A stretch of 64,000 nucleotides of DNA, taken from Rhodanobacteraceae bacterium (GTDB lineage Bacteria > Pseudomonadota > Gammaproteobacteria > Xanthomonadales > SZUA-5). Location of the stretch: the NCBI GenBank assembly GCA_016713135.1, contig JADJPR010000002.1:387693-451692 (forward strand), in the 5' to 3' direction. The first letter of the stretch is position 1. Each line of letters begins with the position of its first letter. Positions 36,932 through 46,771 of the stretch are shown here, piece by piece. The notes under the pieces are model-generated. The model saw only the letters and a list, made by a program, of their open reading frames with translations, did not search any database and had not been told where the DNA came from. The position numbers and the translations under genes were made by a program.

Positions 36932-38142
36932 ACCCGAGAGTAAGTATCAATGTGAGCCGCCCAGCCAAGGTTCGCCTCAGCCCAATCTCGACACCGGGCA
37001 CGCGAGGGCACACCGAGACTCTGAGCGATTGAATCGATTTGATTTGCAGACAGCCGAGAAGGCAAATCCGGTATTGACCAGCCGAGATGGTACAGACTCA
37101 CCAAATCACTGTAGTCGCCAATCCCTTCACTGATAATTACCGGTAACCCCGCGGCCAGATACTCCGCAAACTTGACCGGCGATGCAACTTGGTTAACCAC
37201 GCTCCGCTCCCGAACCAACAGACCACAGTCCCCAGCACAGAGGAAGCGCCAGACATCAGCATTCGGCACAGACAGCAACGTGTAATCCTGTGGCGATAGG
37301 TTACGGCCATTCAAATATTCCGCGAAGCGCGCTGTATCGGTTGTCAGCACGAGGAAGTGAGCATTGGGGATTGACTCACGCAAGCGGCAGAACAACTGAA
37401 TGCACTCATCTGGCATTTGCCACGCCGCTAGACTTCCATTATATACCACCACGAAACGACCATTGAGTCCGAGGTCATCGCGGGTCTGCTTCCGCTGCGT
37501 CTCGAGACTCTCAAGGCTGCGAATTTCAGTGCAGCATGGCACTACTGAAAAACTTGTCCCGGTCTTGTCCGTGACTTGTTTCAAAATCTCATGCATCCGC
37601 CTCGAAACGCACATGACATGCGAGGATCGAGCGATCGCATCTCTTTCCTGCTCGTCTATTGGTTCGGAACTCCCGTGCGCATCTTCAGCGAGACTTGCTT
37701 CATTGGACTGCCCCCGTATATACGCAGCTTCGGCTCCGGCAAATCCGCGACAATCGAAAATCACTCTGGCGCGAGAGCAGCCTTCCAACGCATCCAATGA
37801 GATCTTTGTAGCGACCGGACCGCGGCAATGCAGAACAAACTCCGTGCCAAGATATCCATTCATCTTGAGCCATGTGCGTAAGGCCCAGGATTCCGACCAC
37901 AACCGCAAACGTGCCGGAGGGGCGCACAGCCGGCGTAATGGCAACCGATACTCGCGGTGAACGGTTCCAATGCGTTCCTGCCACCTCAGTCGTGCTTGTT
38001 TCCGAAGAAAATCGCCGACGGCCACCGCTACCAACGCCACGACGTCGTGACCTCGCTCGCGCATCAACGCCATCGGGCGTATCACTTGCGGGATATAGAC
38101 CGGCGACAGTCCCTCCCTGACCGTAAAGTGAACAACCCTCAC
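36919..38142 (-). CDS. GT4-like glycosyltransferase
   Basis: 407 residues. MRVVHFTVREGLSPVYIPQVIRPMALMRERGHDVVALV opens a GT-B N-terminal domain; VIFDCRGFAGAEAAY and SHVMCVSRRMHEILKQV mark its end. The C-terminal domain shows FVVVYNGSLAAWQMPDECIQLF and GDCGLLVRERSVVNQVASPVKFAEYLAAGLPVIIS, an unusual donor-site version lacking the canonical E-x7-E spacing, so activity is less certain. It overlaps AsnB by 4 bases (ATGA). Specificity unknown. Confidence 0.8.
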
Positions 38143-40073
38143 GAGACAGCGAAGTCTGTTGCAGCGGCATTAGCGCCACCTACGCGGGCGCACTCGCGCA
38201 ATTGGCTCATCGCTTCAGATAGGGTGATCAGGCGAATCAGATGGCGTCCCTCGCGCCAGTCGTGAGGCAATCCACGCAAATTCAAGAAACGTTGAACGAC
38301 GCCAGCATCAACTCCCCCCAAGGAATCCGGCTGCTTCGTCAAGTTTCTGAGTGGTCCAACTACGAAGCTCCAGACCGAGCCAACTGCCCAACGGCGCCTG
38401 GTACCCCAACTTGTCGTGACGGTCCAGAATCAGATCAGGCACGATACCGCGCATTGCCTGGCGCAGAATGCGTTTCGTGCATCCCGCGCCAATTTTGAAT
38501 TGAGGCGGAAGCGAAAAGACAAATTCCGCCAAGCGATGGTCAAGAAAGGGCTGGCGTACTTCGCGCGACCATGCCATCGAATTCCGATCTCCATACCTCA
38601 GCAGTGACTGCAGCGGACCACCCAGAGCATCGCTACGAAGTGCAGCATCCAATGACGTTCGCGCTGGCCGCTGCCCCCGCTTGGCATGTGGGTCCGAGCT
38701 TCGAATCCATTCGGGGCTCCACCATGACCTGAAGTCGACACCCCGCCGGCGTGCTTCCATCCAACTCAAGGCACTCGGAGGCAAAAGGCACGCCAAAATA
38801 CCCTTGGTTCCAAGGACTTTCTGCCCCCGCGCAACTCCGAGAACTTCTTAAGCTCATCGCGGAACTCTGCGATTCGACCTTGGCGCAGAAGCCAACGCAT
38901 TTGTACCCGGTAATATTCCAGGTACCCGCCAAGGAGTTCATCTGCACCCTGACCATCCAAGAGGACAGTTGTCCCGGAGTGACGAGCCAGTTTCATTACC
39001 ATGTATTGCGCAAACATGCTCGTGGCTGGAAACGGTTCTTCCATGTGCCAGCACAACGCGCGGAAACTCGCCTGAAACTCTTTGGCATCCGGCGTTACTT
39101 CGTGCGCCTCAACCTTCACGGCGCCCAATACCGCATGAATATAACGACCTTCGTCAAGCCGGGGGTCACTCATCCGAGCGGAAAATGTACGTTGGCCGGA
39201 TGCCGCGCCGAGTCTATTAATCAAACAGACGATGGAGCTTGAATCAAGGCCACCGGACAAGCTGGTCCCAACCGGTACGTCCGCACGCAGACGAAGGCGA
39301 ACGCTGTCTTCAAGCAAATCGCGAAACCTCTCCGAAGCATCGCCGAGACTTAGATCACACCTCGCCGTATTCAAACCCCAGTAACAGTCTGTCGATACGA
39401 CCCACTGCTCATTCCGCCACTCAGCGACCAGATGCTGGCCCGCAAGCAGACGACAGATGCCCTTGATCAGAGCAGGCACCGCTCCGTCGATGATTTCATC
39501 ATTCACGTACGAAATCAACGCGCAATCATCAATGGCGAAATCCACGACGCCGGCCGAGAGGAGAGCCTTCATTTCTGAAGCAAAAGCAAAAGACTCCCCG
39601 GATCGACTTAGCGAATAGTAGAATGGTTTCTCGCCGAAGCGATCCCGTGCCGCAAAGAGCCGCCTGCGAGCCTCGTCCCAAATGGCGAAAGCAAACATGC
39701 CGTTCAAATGATCAACGCATGCCTCGCCCCATTGAGCGTAAGCCGCCAGCAACACTTCCGTATCACTATCGGACTCGAAGCGATGTCCAAGCCCACGAAG
39801 CTCTTGACGTAACTCCCGGTAGTTGTAAATCTCGCCGTTGAACACGATTACTTGACCGCCCTGCCGCGAAACCATCGGTTGCGCACCCGCTTCAGTCAAG
39901 TCAATGATTGCGAGTCGGCGGTGACCGAGCAACACCGCTGGACCAGCACCGGATCGTCTCCAAATACCTGCCCCATCCGGGCCACGGTGGGCGATCGACC
40001 CTAAGGCCCGCTCAACGCAGTCGTCCGGCCGCGCAAGACCTGCCGAATTTAGCACGCCGAAAATTCCGCACAT
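38139..40073 (-). pseudogene. asnB: Glutamine-dependent asparagine synthetase, two frameshifts
   Basis: Class II amidotransferase. MCGIFGVLNSAGLAR has the catalytic Cys2, and LGHRRLAIIDLTEAG, FNGEIYNYRELRQEL, GMFAFAIWDEARRRLFAARDRFGEKPFYY and the synthetase PP-loop SLSGGLDSSSIVCLINRLG follow. Two homopolymer indels break the frame: adding a base to the CCCCC run at 38824-38828 and removing one from the CCCCCC run near 38313-38318 restores one ~644-residue protein ending at 38139. In EPS/O-antigen loci such enzymes can amidate uronic acids (as WbpS in P. aeruginosa O6); the WbpP- and WbpO-like genes nearby support that, by inference. Contrast the lasso cyclase, which lacks Cys2. Confidence 0.82.
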
Positions 40074-40171
40074 ATCAGTACGTCATTACCTCGGCGCGAA
40101 GCCTGGGAACCGACGGGCAACCCACCGTCGCGCTGGAAAATTTGAGTATCACCAAATGCGTGCTCTCCTCA

Positions 40172-41520
40172 CTATCTCGCCGCTGAAACAAGACATTCCG
40201 CGAGTCGCTTCGTAAGGGCCCTTCTCGTATACGCCTCCTTCTCAGCCCATACATAACGCGTTCCGCGACCTGATTCCCACGCATCAAACGCCGCTTCGAT
40301 TGCGCCCGAAAGATCGCTAATTGCCCCTGGGCCTACGACGCTGCCGGATCCTACACTCTTGATCAGGTCCGTGATCTCGGATTCTTGAGCGCTCGCAACG
40401 ATCGGGCGACCGGAAGCTAGATAGCTGTAAAGTTTGGCCGGAACTGCGGGGCAAAAGGCCGCCCTTCCAGCCAATACGATACCTGCAGCAGCAGCAACGC
40501 ATCTGCGCGGCAAATGTACTCATTCGCCACATCCTGCGATACACGCCTTTCCGCAATTACCCGGTCCGCACTATTGGATTGGCGAACAGCTTCCTGAATT
40601 TCGGCGCTATCAGCGCCAAGAAGTCGGAGACGAACCTTATTGCGAAGCGCCGGGCGGCGACTGAACAGCAAGTCGAGCGCACCAAGCGCTACGTTCACTG
40701 ATCTTGTTCCAAAGTCACGCTCCATCGGATCGTAGTCCATTCGCAGCAGGTTCTTTATCCTGCGAGAGAATCCTAGCCCACCCTTTCGAGAGACTCCGAT
40801 CTCACCTGCGTGCAGTAGCGTGAAAACACCTGGCTCAATCTCCCCATTTGGCATGCCGTTCGTTTCACTAAATCCGTTCGGAATGACCAGTGTCTTCTCG
40901 CTGGGAACCCCTAACTCTTCTATTATCAATTGCCGCGAAGCAATTGTCGGAGTAATCACATATGCCGCAGCGGAAAGAACCCGCTGCTCGATTCGCCTTT
41001 CAATGAAAAAATCGACCAAATGACGGTACGGAACACGCGGACCATATGACCAGGGATCACGGATATCGACCACCAATGGCAATCCGAAGTCGCGCGCCAG
41101 ACGCTCACCCGCGAGAGCCGTCGATGGCGGCGCGACGCTACAAAAAATGACTTTAGGCTGCTCCTTCTGAATCACTTCGCAAGCGGACTCGTAGATACGC
41201 GCAACTCGATTTTCGCGACTGCGCACGGCCACAAGCGAGGACAGCAGAGGTAACCGCTGCGCCGCCTTAGCAACTCAACTCAGTTCATTTACCTCTTCGT
41301 TCCAGTTGATTCGTCGAACCGGCGACCAAGCGAAACTGTCCTCCCAATGCTCAAGAATGGAGAATGCGCCCCGGTATCGTAAACTCGCGCAAGCCGGGTC
41401 AGCGCAAACTATTAGGGGGTTGACACCGAATTGTGGTAAGAGTTCGGCGAAGGCTCGGTTTCTGAGAGTCCCGCTGGCCTCAAGGGGCGGAAAATCATAG
41501 GCGAGGAAGAGGACCTTCAT
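40172..41520 (-). pseudogene. GT4 glycosyltransferase with in-frame stop and frameshift
   Basis: One GT4 gene read in three pieces. MKVLFLAYDFPPLEASGTLRNRAFAELLPQFGVNPLIV starts at 41520; an in-frame TGA at 41275-41277 follows NEELS-type residues (VNELS), and the same frame continues AKAAQRLPLLSSLVAVRSREN into PKVIFCSVAPPSTALAGERLARDFGLPLVVDIRDPWSYG. A frameshift near 40453-40456 (one T missing in the minus-strand run) then joins GRPF to CPAVPAKLYSYLASGRPIVASAQ. The TGA is a base substitution rather than an indel, so this gene may really be inactive, or the codon was TGG. Its 5' end overlaps the GT61 gene by 4 bases. Confidence 0.75.
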
Positions 41521-42680
41521 GATTCGCGGATCCGCGAGTCAAAACAGCGCGAAGCAAAACGGGCGACCTCTTCGAGTTCGGACCTACTCAGTCGACGGTC
41601 CTCATTCTTGCTTCTACCAACTCCAGCAATATAAGAATAATCATGTTTGCAGGCCCGTGCCAGACAAGCATAATGCCCTCTTGGAGTTCCAGAAAATATC
41701 TCAAGCACTCTTGCATTCCTAGCAAACAACATGTTTGTCAGGCCTGCACCGTGCATTCCAATAATTCCACGCGCGCCGGCAAACAGCTCAATCTGGTCAT
41801 CGACGGTCATTGTCTCAGCGATGACACACGTAACACCAATCTTCTCAAGCGCGAATATCAGCTCGTCTTCATTCAGGATCCTTCTCACTCGAGCGATTCG
41901 CCGACTGACGTATATGACGCGTTGCGTAGGTGCTGCATGGTCACCTAGCAGGCGCGACCTAACAAATTCAATCGCACGCTCTGGTAGCCAGCCGCATTCA
42001 CTTCCTGACATTTGAGGTAGCAGCAAATGGCGGTCAGACTGCACGCACGTATCAGGCTGTACCACCCGAACATCAATGCCATCAGGAAGAAGCCGTCGCA
42101 CTACCGCTTCATACTTTTCATGCTTTGACGTTAGGTAGAGGCGCGCAGGAGGATCAGATAGATCCATGTGGGCCAAGTGCCAAAGTCGTGGTAGAGCATC
42201 AATCAAGAAGTGATAGTGGTTGGATATCAGATCGGATCCGGCCCCAATTGCAACCGAGACCCGTTCTCCTTCCACTACCTTGTTTCTTCGTTCCAATCCC
42301 CCAACCGTCGCCACCGCACGCAAGCCACCCGGCAACAATAGTGACTCTGATACGAACGAAAAGCGGTTTAGCGCAACCAGCCCGGTCGCGGGCCAGAACA
42401 CAACCCGCCTGAGCACATGTGGTTTTGTATTAGAAAATCGGAGGTGCGAGCAACCCACGGAAACACAAGAAGGTGCTGGATTTTCCATCCCTATTGTCGC
42501 GCCCACCACGCGCTCCCTGCCCCTCAAGGCTCCTACGGGCAGCATTCGCATAAAACGCAACCCTAGCAGTCGCCGCGCCCGCGTGATGCGGTAGCGAAAT
42601 GCCGCCGTCACGTGTTGACTGAAAGCACCTAGAGGCGTAACCAACCGCCGAACAATTACTGAAAACGAACGGCTATACAA
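41517..42680 (-). CDS. GT61 family glycosyltransferase
   Basis: 387 residues, DUF563/GT61 type. The conserved C-terminal region VIYVSRRIARVRRILNEDELIFALEKIG, then MTVDDQIELFAGARGIIGMHGAGLTNMLFARNARVLEIF is diagnostic (HGAGLTN). The N-terminal part contains SNHYHFLIDALPRLWHLAHM, the NYYHWxxDxLPR-type motif. Bacterial members transfer xylose or other sugars in capsule and O-antigen synthesis. It overlaps the NeuB gene by 8 bases and the next GT4 by 4. Donor unknown. Confidence 0.85.
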   Translation of the reverse strand: MYSRSFSVIVRRLVTPLGAFSQHVTAAFRYRITRARRLLGLRFMRMLPVGALRGRERVVGATIGMENPAPSCVSVGCSHLRFSNTKPHVLRRVVFWPATGLVALNRFSFVSESLLLPGGLRAVATVGGLERRNKVVEGERVSVAIGAGSDLISNHYHFLIDALPRLWHLAHMDLSDPPARLYLTSKHEKYEAVVRRLLPDGIDVRVVQPDTCVQSDRHLLLPQMSGSECGWLPERAIEFVRSRLLGDHAAPTQRVIYVSRRIARVRRILNEDELIFALEKIGVTCVIAETMTVDDQIELFAGARGIIGMHGAGLTNMLFARNARVLEIFSGTPRGHYACLARACKHDYSYIAGVGRSKNEDRRLSRSELEEVARFASRCFDSRIRES

Positions 42681-43716
42681 GTTTCAGAGCCTGAAACGCC
42701 TCGATATTTTCGGCAACCGCAATTCCTTGAATATCATCATATTCCCGAGCATCAACACCGTGATTTGGTCGCAGCAACAGAAGGTCATCGCTCGACGGAA
42801 CCTCACCCTTGGCGAGCCTTCGTCGCGAATATACTGCACGTCGAAAACTCGTTACATGGCCAGTATCCACTTCACTTCGAAGCGGTCGCTTCACGCCGTC
42901 GCCCATCACCACCTTAAGTGACTTTAGAGACTCGATTAACTGCAAAACTTCATTGCAAGTGAGTGACACCGCATGATCGCGAAAGATTTTCCCCTCCCGA
43001 CTGTCGGTGAAATGAAACTCCAAGACGTCAGCACCACGCGCGGCCGCGATCAGCAGGGCGAACGCACCTACAGTGTGATCTGAATAACCCACTGACAGTC
43101 CTGTGGCGTGTCTCAGTGTATCCATAACTGCCAAATTCGCGTCACCGAGTTCAATAGGGTACATTGAGGTGCATTGAAGCAGAGCAAGCATATCGGGACG
43201 ACGGTATGCCTCGTTAGCTTTCTGTATTTCCCCGACTGATTCGAGAACCTCGGTGAGTTCGGACAGGCCCGTAGACATGATAATCGGCTTTCCGCGCAAG
43301 GCAAATTGCCGAATGATGGGGAACGCCGTAAGATCGCCAGATCCAATCTTGTAAATATCAAGATACGGGTCAATCCATTCCAGCATCTCAAGATCCCATA
43401 CGGATGCCATGTATCCCACATGGCTTGACCGGCAACGCTCAGCGAGTGCGATGTGCTGCTCGCGAGTGAGTTCAAACCTCTTGAAGTGTGCGTTTCTATC
43501 CGGTGATTCGAACGGACTAACCAACGAATCGCCCCGGTACAACTGGAACTTCACATAATCAGCGCCCGATTCAATCGCGAGATCGGTCAACTTGAGTGCA
43601 GTCTCGAAGTTCCCTTCGTGATTTCCACCAATCTCGGCAATCAGCAGTGGTCCGTGCTTGCCGACGAAGGGGCCAGAATTAGAGGGCTTGGCCGATTCAC
43701 CAATTTGAACGTTCAT
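42673..43716 (-). CDS. neuB: Nonulosonic acid synthase (NeuB/LegI/PseI family)
   Basis: 347-residue PEP-dependent aldolase making a nine-carbon sialic-type acid from a six-carbon amino sugar. LLIAEIGGNHEGNFETALKLTDLAIESGADYVKFQLYRGD is the N-terminal TIM-barrel signature, IYKIGSGDLTAFPIIRQFALRGKPIIMSTGLSEL and GYSDHTVGAFALLIAAARGADVLEFHFTDS follow, and the C-terminal SAF domain is present (RRAVYSRRRLAKGEVPSSDDL, RPNHGVDAREY). It overlaps the GT2-NeuA gene by 4 bases. No NeuC, PseB/C or LegB/C gene is visible nearby, so the precursor route is open; WecB at 50.4 kb could help with ManNAc. Whether the product is Neu5Ac, legionaminic or pseudaminic acid cannot be told. Confidence 0.9.
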   Translation of the reverse strand: MNVQIGESAKPSNSGPFVGKHGPLLIAEIGGNHEGNFETALKLTDLAIESGADYVKFQLYRGDSLVSPFESPDRNAHFKRFELTREQHIALAERCRSSHVGYMASVWDLEMLEWIDPYLDIYKIGSGDLTAFPIIRQFALRGKPIIMSTGLSELTEVLESVGEIQKANEAYRRPDMLALLQCTSMYPIELGDANLAVMDTLRHATGLSVGYSDHTVGAFALLIAAARGADVLEFHFTDSREGKIFRDHAVSLTCNEVLQLIESLKSLKVVMGDGVKRPLRSEVDTGHVTSFRRAVYSRRRLAKGEVPSSDDLLLLRPNHGVDAREYDDIQGIAVAENIEAFQALKLV

Positions 43717-45095
43717 AGCGTCCCCTCGAGTAGTCTTCCAACGAGTTCAAAATCCTCATCGGACTTTATCTGGATACTTTCCCGCCGGCTCATTTGAATG
43801 TGGCCAATACGTCCGTGATACAGGCTGTCCTTTCTCAGGAACTCTCTCCAGAATCCGTGTACGGCGCCGTTGTAAACATACAAGGCTTCGCGCTCATAAC
43901 GGAGCGACTCGAGTACGCCCGGGTTGATCGTCTCCAATCCATTCATCCCGTGTTTAAAATGCAAGTCCATATCTTCATAGGTACTTATGACCTGATCCAC
44001 GTCATAAATAAGGAGCGTATCTACGACTTCCCGGATGTGGCTGTCACGGCGCAAGGGAGTGTGCACACTTAATATAACAACGATATCGGGATACCAGTTT
44101 CCTTCGAACTCGAACCTGCTCACGCAATCAAACACAACTTCGGACAGCTTAACCCGCCCCCCCGACAATTCCGGCTTTCGCAGCATTACGTCCACGCCAG
44201 TCCTAGATTGACAGTAGCCAATAACTTCCTCGTCATCTGTAGATACAACTATCCTGTCAAATACACCAGAATCAAGTGCGGCATTCAGGCTGTGCGCGAG
44301 TAGTGGAACTTGACCCAGTGGCCGCAACACGACATTCTGCATTCGAGCATAAGTGTTTTTCGCTGGAATCACACCAAGGATCTTTGGGCGCGTCGCTCCC
44401 TGTCGCTGGTCGATAAGTGCGCGCTTTATCTTTCGACGAGCAGATAGCAGCAACTCCTCATCCCTTGACATTGAGTTCGAGTGCTGTCGATAAAAAAAGA
44501 GGGGAGTTTGGATGTTGGCCACCTTAAATCTATGCAGCGCCTTCATCCAGAGTTCATGCCCATCTTGAGCACTGAATTCCGGATCATACCCCCCAATTGT
44601 TTTCAGAACACGCATGCGGACCATCGTGCAGGCGCCGTGCGCCGGAAGGTCGAGTGCATGGGTTTCGCGACCTATTGCCTTACGCCGTTCAATTCCCAGG
44701 AACTCGCCGCTCTCTCCAACAAAAGTCCAATTTGGAAAGACCAGTCCGACCTCACGGTGAGAATCCAAATAGGCAACCATTACAAGAAGCGCGCTCTCGT
44801 CAAGATAATCGTCGGCGTCAAGTCTCATAATGAACTCGCCGCGACCCATGTCGAGCGCGTGGTTTGCACACCAGCGCAAACCCATCGCGGCTTGGTTCGT
44901 TCTCACGCTCATTTTCGAACCGAGAATAGCGGCATACTCTGCCAGTATATTCCCGGTATCGTCGGTCGATGCCTCGTTAAATACAATGAGTTCCCAATCA
45001 GTGAAAGCTTGACTGACTACACTATTGAGACATTCGCGCAGATACTTGCCATAATTTCGGCAGGTAACGTAAACCGTAACCCGAGGCGACCTCAT
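43713..45095 (-). CDS. GT2 glycosyltransferase fused to CMP-nonulosonate synthetase-like domain
   Basis: 460-residue fusion. Residues ~1-225 are GT2: VTVYVTCRNYGKYLRECLNSVVSQAF, VFNEASTDDTG and FIMRLDADDYLDE. Residues ~240-460 resemble NeuA/CMP-sialate synthetase: ILGVIPAKNTYARMQNVVLRPLGQVPLLAHSLNAAL, FDRIVVSTDDEEVIGYCQ, VMLRKPELSGG and the C-terminal DEDFELVGRLL. The usual IPARGGSKRIPRKNI nucleotide loop is badly eroded, so cytidylyl transfer may be lost or altered. The overlaps at both ends are 4 bases (ATGA). The combination would put activation of the acid and sugar transfer in one polypeptide; this is unusual. Confidence 0.85.
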   Translation of the reverse strand: MRSPRVTVYVTCRNYGKYLRECLNSVVSQAFTDWELIVFNEASTDDTGNILAEYAAILGSKMSVRTNQAAMGLRWCANHALDMGRGEFIMRLDADDYLDESALLVMVAYLDSHREVGLVFPNWTFVGESGEFLGIERRKAIGRETHALDLPAHGACTMVRMRVLKTIGGYDPEFSAQDGHELWMKALHRFKVANIQTPLFFYRQHSNSMSRDEELLLSARRKIKRALIDQRQGATRPKILGVIPAKNTYARMQNVVLRPLGQVPLLAHSLNAALDSGVFDRIVVSTDDEEVIGYCQSRTGVDVMLRKPELSGGRVKLSEVVFDCVSRFEFEGNWYPDIVVILSVHTPLRRDSHIREVVDTLLIYDVDQVISTYEDMDLHFKHGMNGLETINPGVLESLRYEREALYVYNGAVHGFWREFLRKDSLYHGRIGHIQMSRRESIQIKSDEDFELVGRLLEGTL

Positions 45096-46156
45096 GCTGC
45101 TACCGCCTCTAATTCCTCGACATAGTAGGGAACCGTGAGTGCGAGCCCCTCGTCGATCGTAGATACCGGATGGTAGTTCAGCAGTTCCCTTGCCCGACTG
45201 ATATCCGCCAATGAATGCCTGATATCACCCTCTCTAAATGCGACGTGCTTGGTCAATACCCGCCTTTCCGGCTTCGGCGACACGTCATTGATTGCGATGA
45301 TGATTTTCTTTAGGAGCTGATTAAGAGTGGTCGCTTCCTCGCAGGCGACGTTGTATACTCGATCGGTGGCAGTACCGGATGGTGAAATTGCTGCGAGTAC
45401 GTTTGCGAGCACGACATTTGACACGAAACAGAAGTCTCTGGACGTCTCGCCGTCTCCGTTTACTATTATCGGACTTCCATTCAGCACGGAGGTGATCCAG
45501 CGCGGAACAACGGCAGCATAGGCCCCTAGCGGATCCTGCCTTGGTCCAAATACGTTGAAATATCTTAGGCCTACGCTCTCAAACCCAAAACACGAAGTGA
45601 ACAACGTGGCAAACTGTTCATTTACACGTTTTGTAAGTGCATACGGAGAGAGCACCCTGCCCACCCGTTCTTCAACTTTCGGGAGTGTCGCTTCGTCGCC
45701 GTATACGGAACTTGACGATGCATAGACAAACCTTCGGACGGTCGCATCCTTGGCTGCCGTCAGAATGTTCACAAACCCACCAATATTCGTCTCGGTCGAC
45801 CACTCCGGGTGTTCCAGGGACCGGGGAACTGAACCCAGCGCGGCTTGATGCAGGACCACGGTGCACTTACGGCACGCTTGTCTGCACGTTTCAATGTTTC
45901 GGACGTCACCCTCAATAAAGCTGAAATTCTGGAAGAGTTCCTCACCTACGCTTGCTCGAATCTTTGTTAGATTCTGTGGTTTACCTGTGGAAAAGTTGTA
46001 CAATCCGGTCACCTTGCAACCGATTGCAAGCAACGCCTCACACAGGTGCGAACCGATGAACCCCGCCGCTCCAGAAACGAGCCAGGATTCCTCGCGCAGT
46101 CGGCTAGTCTTCCTCTGCGAATCGAACAATTCCCGGTAGAGCTTTGCCATCTTCAT
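45092..46156 (-). CDS. NAD-dependent 4-epimerase (WbpP-like)
   Basis: 354-residue extended SDR like the UDP-GlcNAc 4-epimerases of O-antigen/Vi loci (WbpP, TviC). The Rossmann motif SGAAGFIGSHLCEALLAIG, active-site ASSSSVYGDEATLPKVEE with SPYALTKRVNE (YxxxK), LRYFNVFGPRQDPLGAYAAVVPRW, and GDGETSRDFCFVSNVV are present. The adenosine-ribose-binding Asp after beta-2 (usual DNFSTG) is Tyr: GLYNFSTG, encoded TAC rather than GAC, which could weaken NAD binding. Together with the dehydrogenase at 51.6 kb it suggests UDP-GalNAcA synthesis. The gene starts with ATG 46156 (MKMAKLY). Confidence 0.85.
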   Translation of the reverse strand: MKMAKLYRELFDSQRKTSRLREESWLVSGAAGFIGSHLCEALLAIGCKVTGLYNFSTGKPQNLTKIRASVGEELFQNFSFIEGDVRNIETCRQACRKCTVVLHQAALGSVPRSLEHPEWSTETNIGGFVNILTAAKDATVRRFVYASSSSVYGDEATLPKVEERVGRVLSPYALTKRVNEQFATLFTSCFGFESVGLRYFNVFGPRQDPLGAYAAVVPRWITSVLNGSPIIVNGDGETSRDFCFVSNVVLANVLAAISPSGTATDRVYNVACEEATTLNQLLKKIIIAINDVSPKPERRVLTKHVAFREGDIRHSLADISRARELLNYHPVSTIDEGLALTVPYYVEELEAVAA

Positions 46157-46186
46157 GAGGTTGGTCTCCCTACCGTAATTTCAGGG

Positions 46187-46771
46187 CTACTTGCGCTCGC
46201 CGATGACAACCGCTGGATTACCGGCTGATATCGCATATTCGGGTATGTCACTGGAGACCACGCTTCCGGCCGCGACGACTGCTCCACGTCCAATCTGAAC
46301 ACCTTTCAGCACGGCAACCCCGGTTCCGAGCCACACGTCATCTCCGATTCGTATAGGCGCGGCTGACATTGGCTGGTTTCTTATCAGCGTATCTCTGCGG
46401 ATTCCGTGATTCGCGTCCACCAAATAACAGAATGGAGCAATCAGACAGTTCGCGCCTATGTCAATTTGGGAGGTCGCAAAAATGAACGTGTGGTAGCCGA
46501 CTGAGGTCCACTCGCCAATAGTGATTGTTGCATCAGGTTGGGCGGGGCAAATTCTCACACCCTCCTTGATTACGGTATCTGCACCTAGCTTCACGTTCCC
46601 AGGATGGCGCAGAAACTGCGCGTTGCGGTCAATGTAAATATTAGTGCCGCAGAAACCGAGCTTACGGGAGACCCGCCACTGGTACAGTCGCTGCAGGACG
46701 CCTCGATCCAAATGCTTGCGGACGGCGGAGTTTTGATGGACGCTAGTCTTGGCCACAATTCTGTACCTCAT
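46187..46771 (-). CDS. Hexapeptide-repeat acyltransferase
   Basis: 194-residue left-handed beta-helix acyltransferase (WcaF/NodL/SAT style). Repeats run from FLRHPGNVKLGADTVIKEGVRICPAQ to IDIGANCLIAPFCYLVDANHGI, with the CoA-binding PIRIGDDVWLGTGVAVLKGVQIGRGAVVAAGSVVSSDIP and GNPAVVIG ending the domain. The catalytic His appears in DANHGI. It would O- or N-acetylate a sugar of the repeat unit or a nonulosonic acid precursor. The start may be ATG 46771 or GTG 46756; both overlap the SpsF-like stop. Confidence 0.85.
   Translation of the reverse strand: MRYRIVAKTSVHQNSAVRKHLDRGVLQRLYQWRVSRKLGFCGTNIYIDRNAQFLRHPGNVKLGADTVIKEGVRICPAQPDATITIGEWTSVGYHTFIFATSQIDIGANCLIAPFCYLVDANHGIRRDTLIRNQPMSAAPIRIGDDVWLGTGVAVLKGVQIGRGAVVAAGSVVSSDIPEYAISAGNPAVVIGERK

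Noticed and set aside
41275..41277. TGA as possible selenocysteine codon in the GT4 gene
   Set aside because: GT4 enzymes have no selenocysteine members known to me, and no SECIS-like hairpin was evident after it.
45099..45107. GGCGGTAGC on the minus strand, like the start of the RfaH ops element
   Set aside because: It encodes the last codons of the epimerase (residues EAVAA), is not at an operon head, and the next bases do not match the ops consensus.
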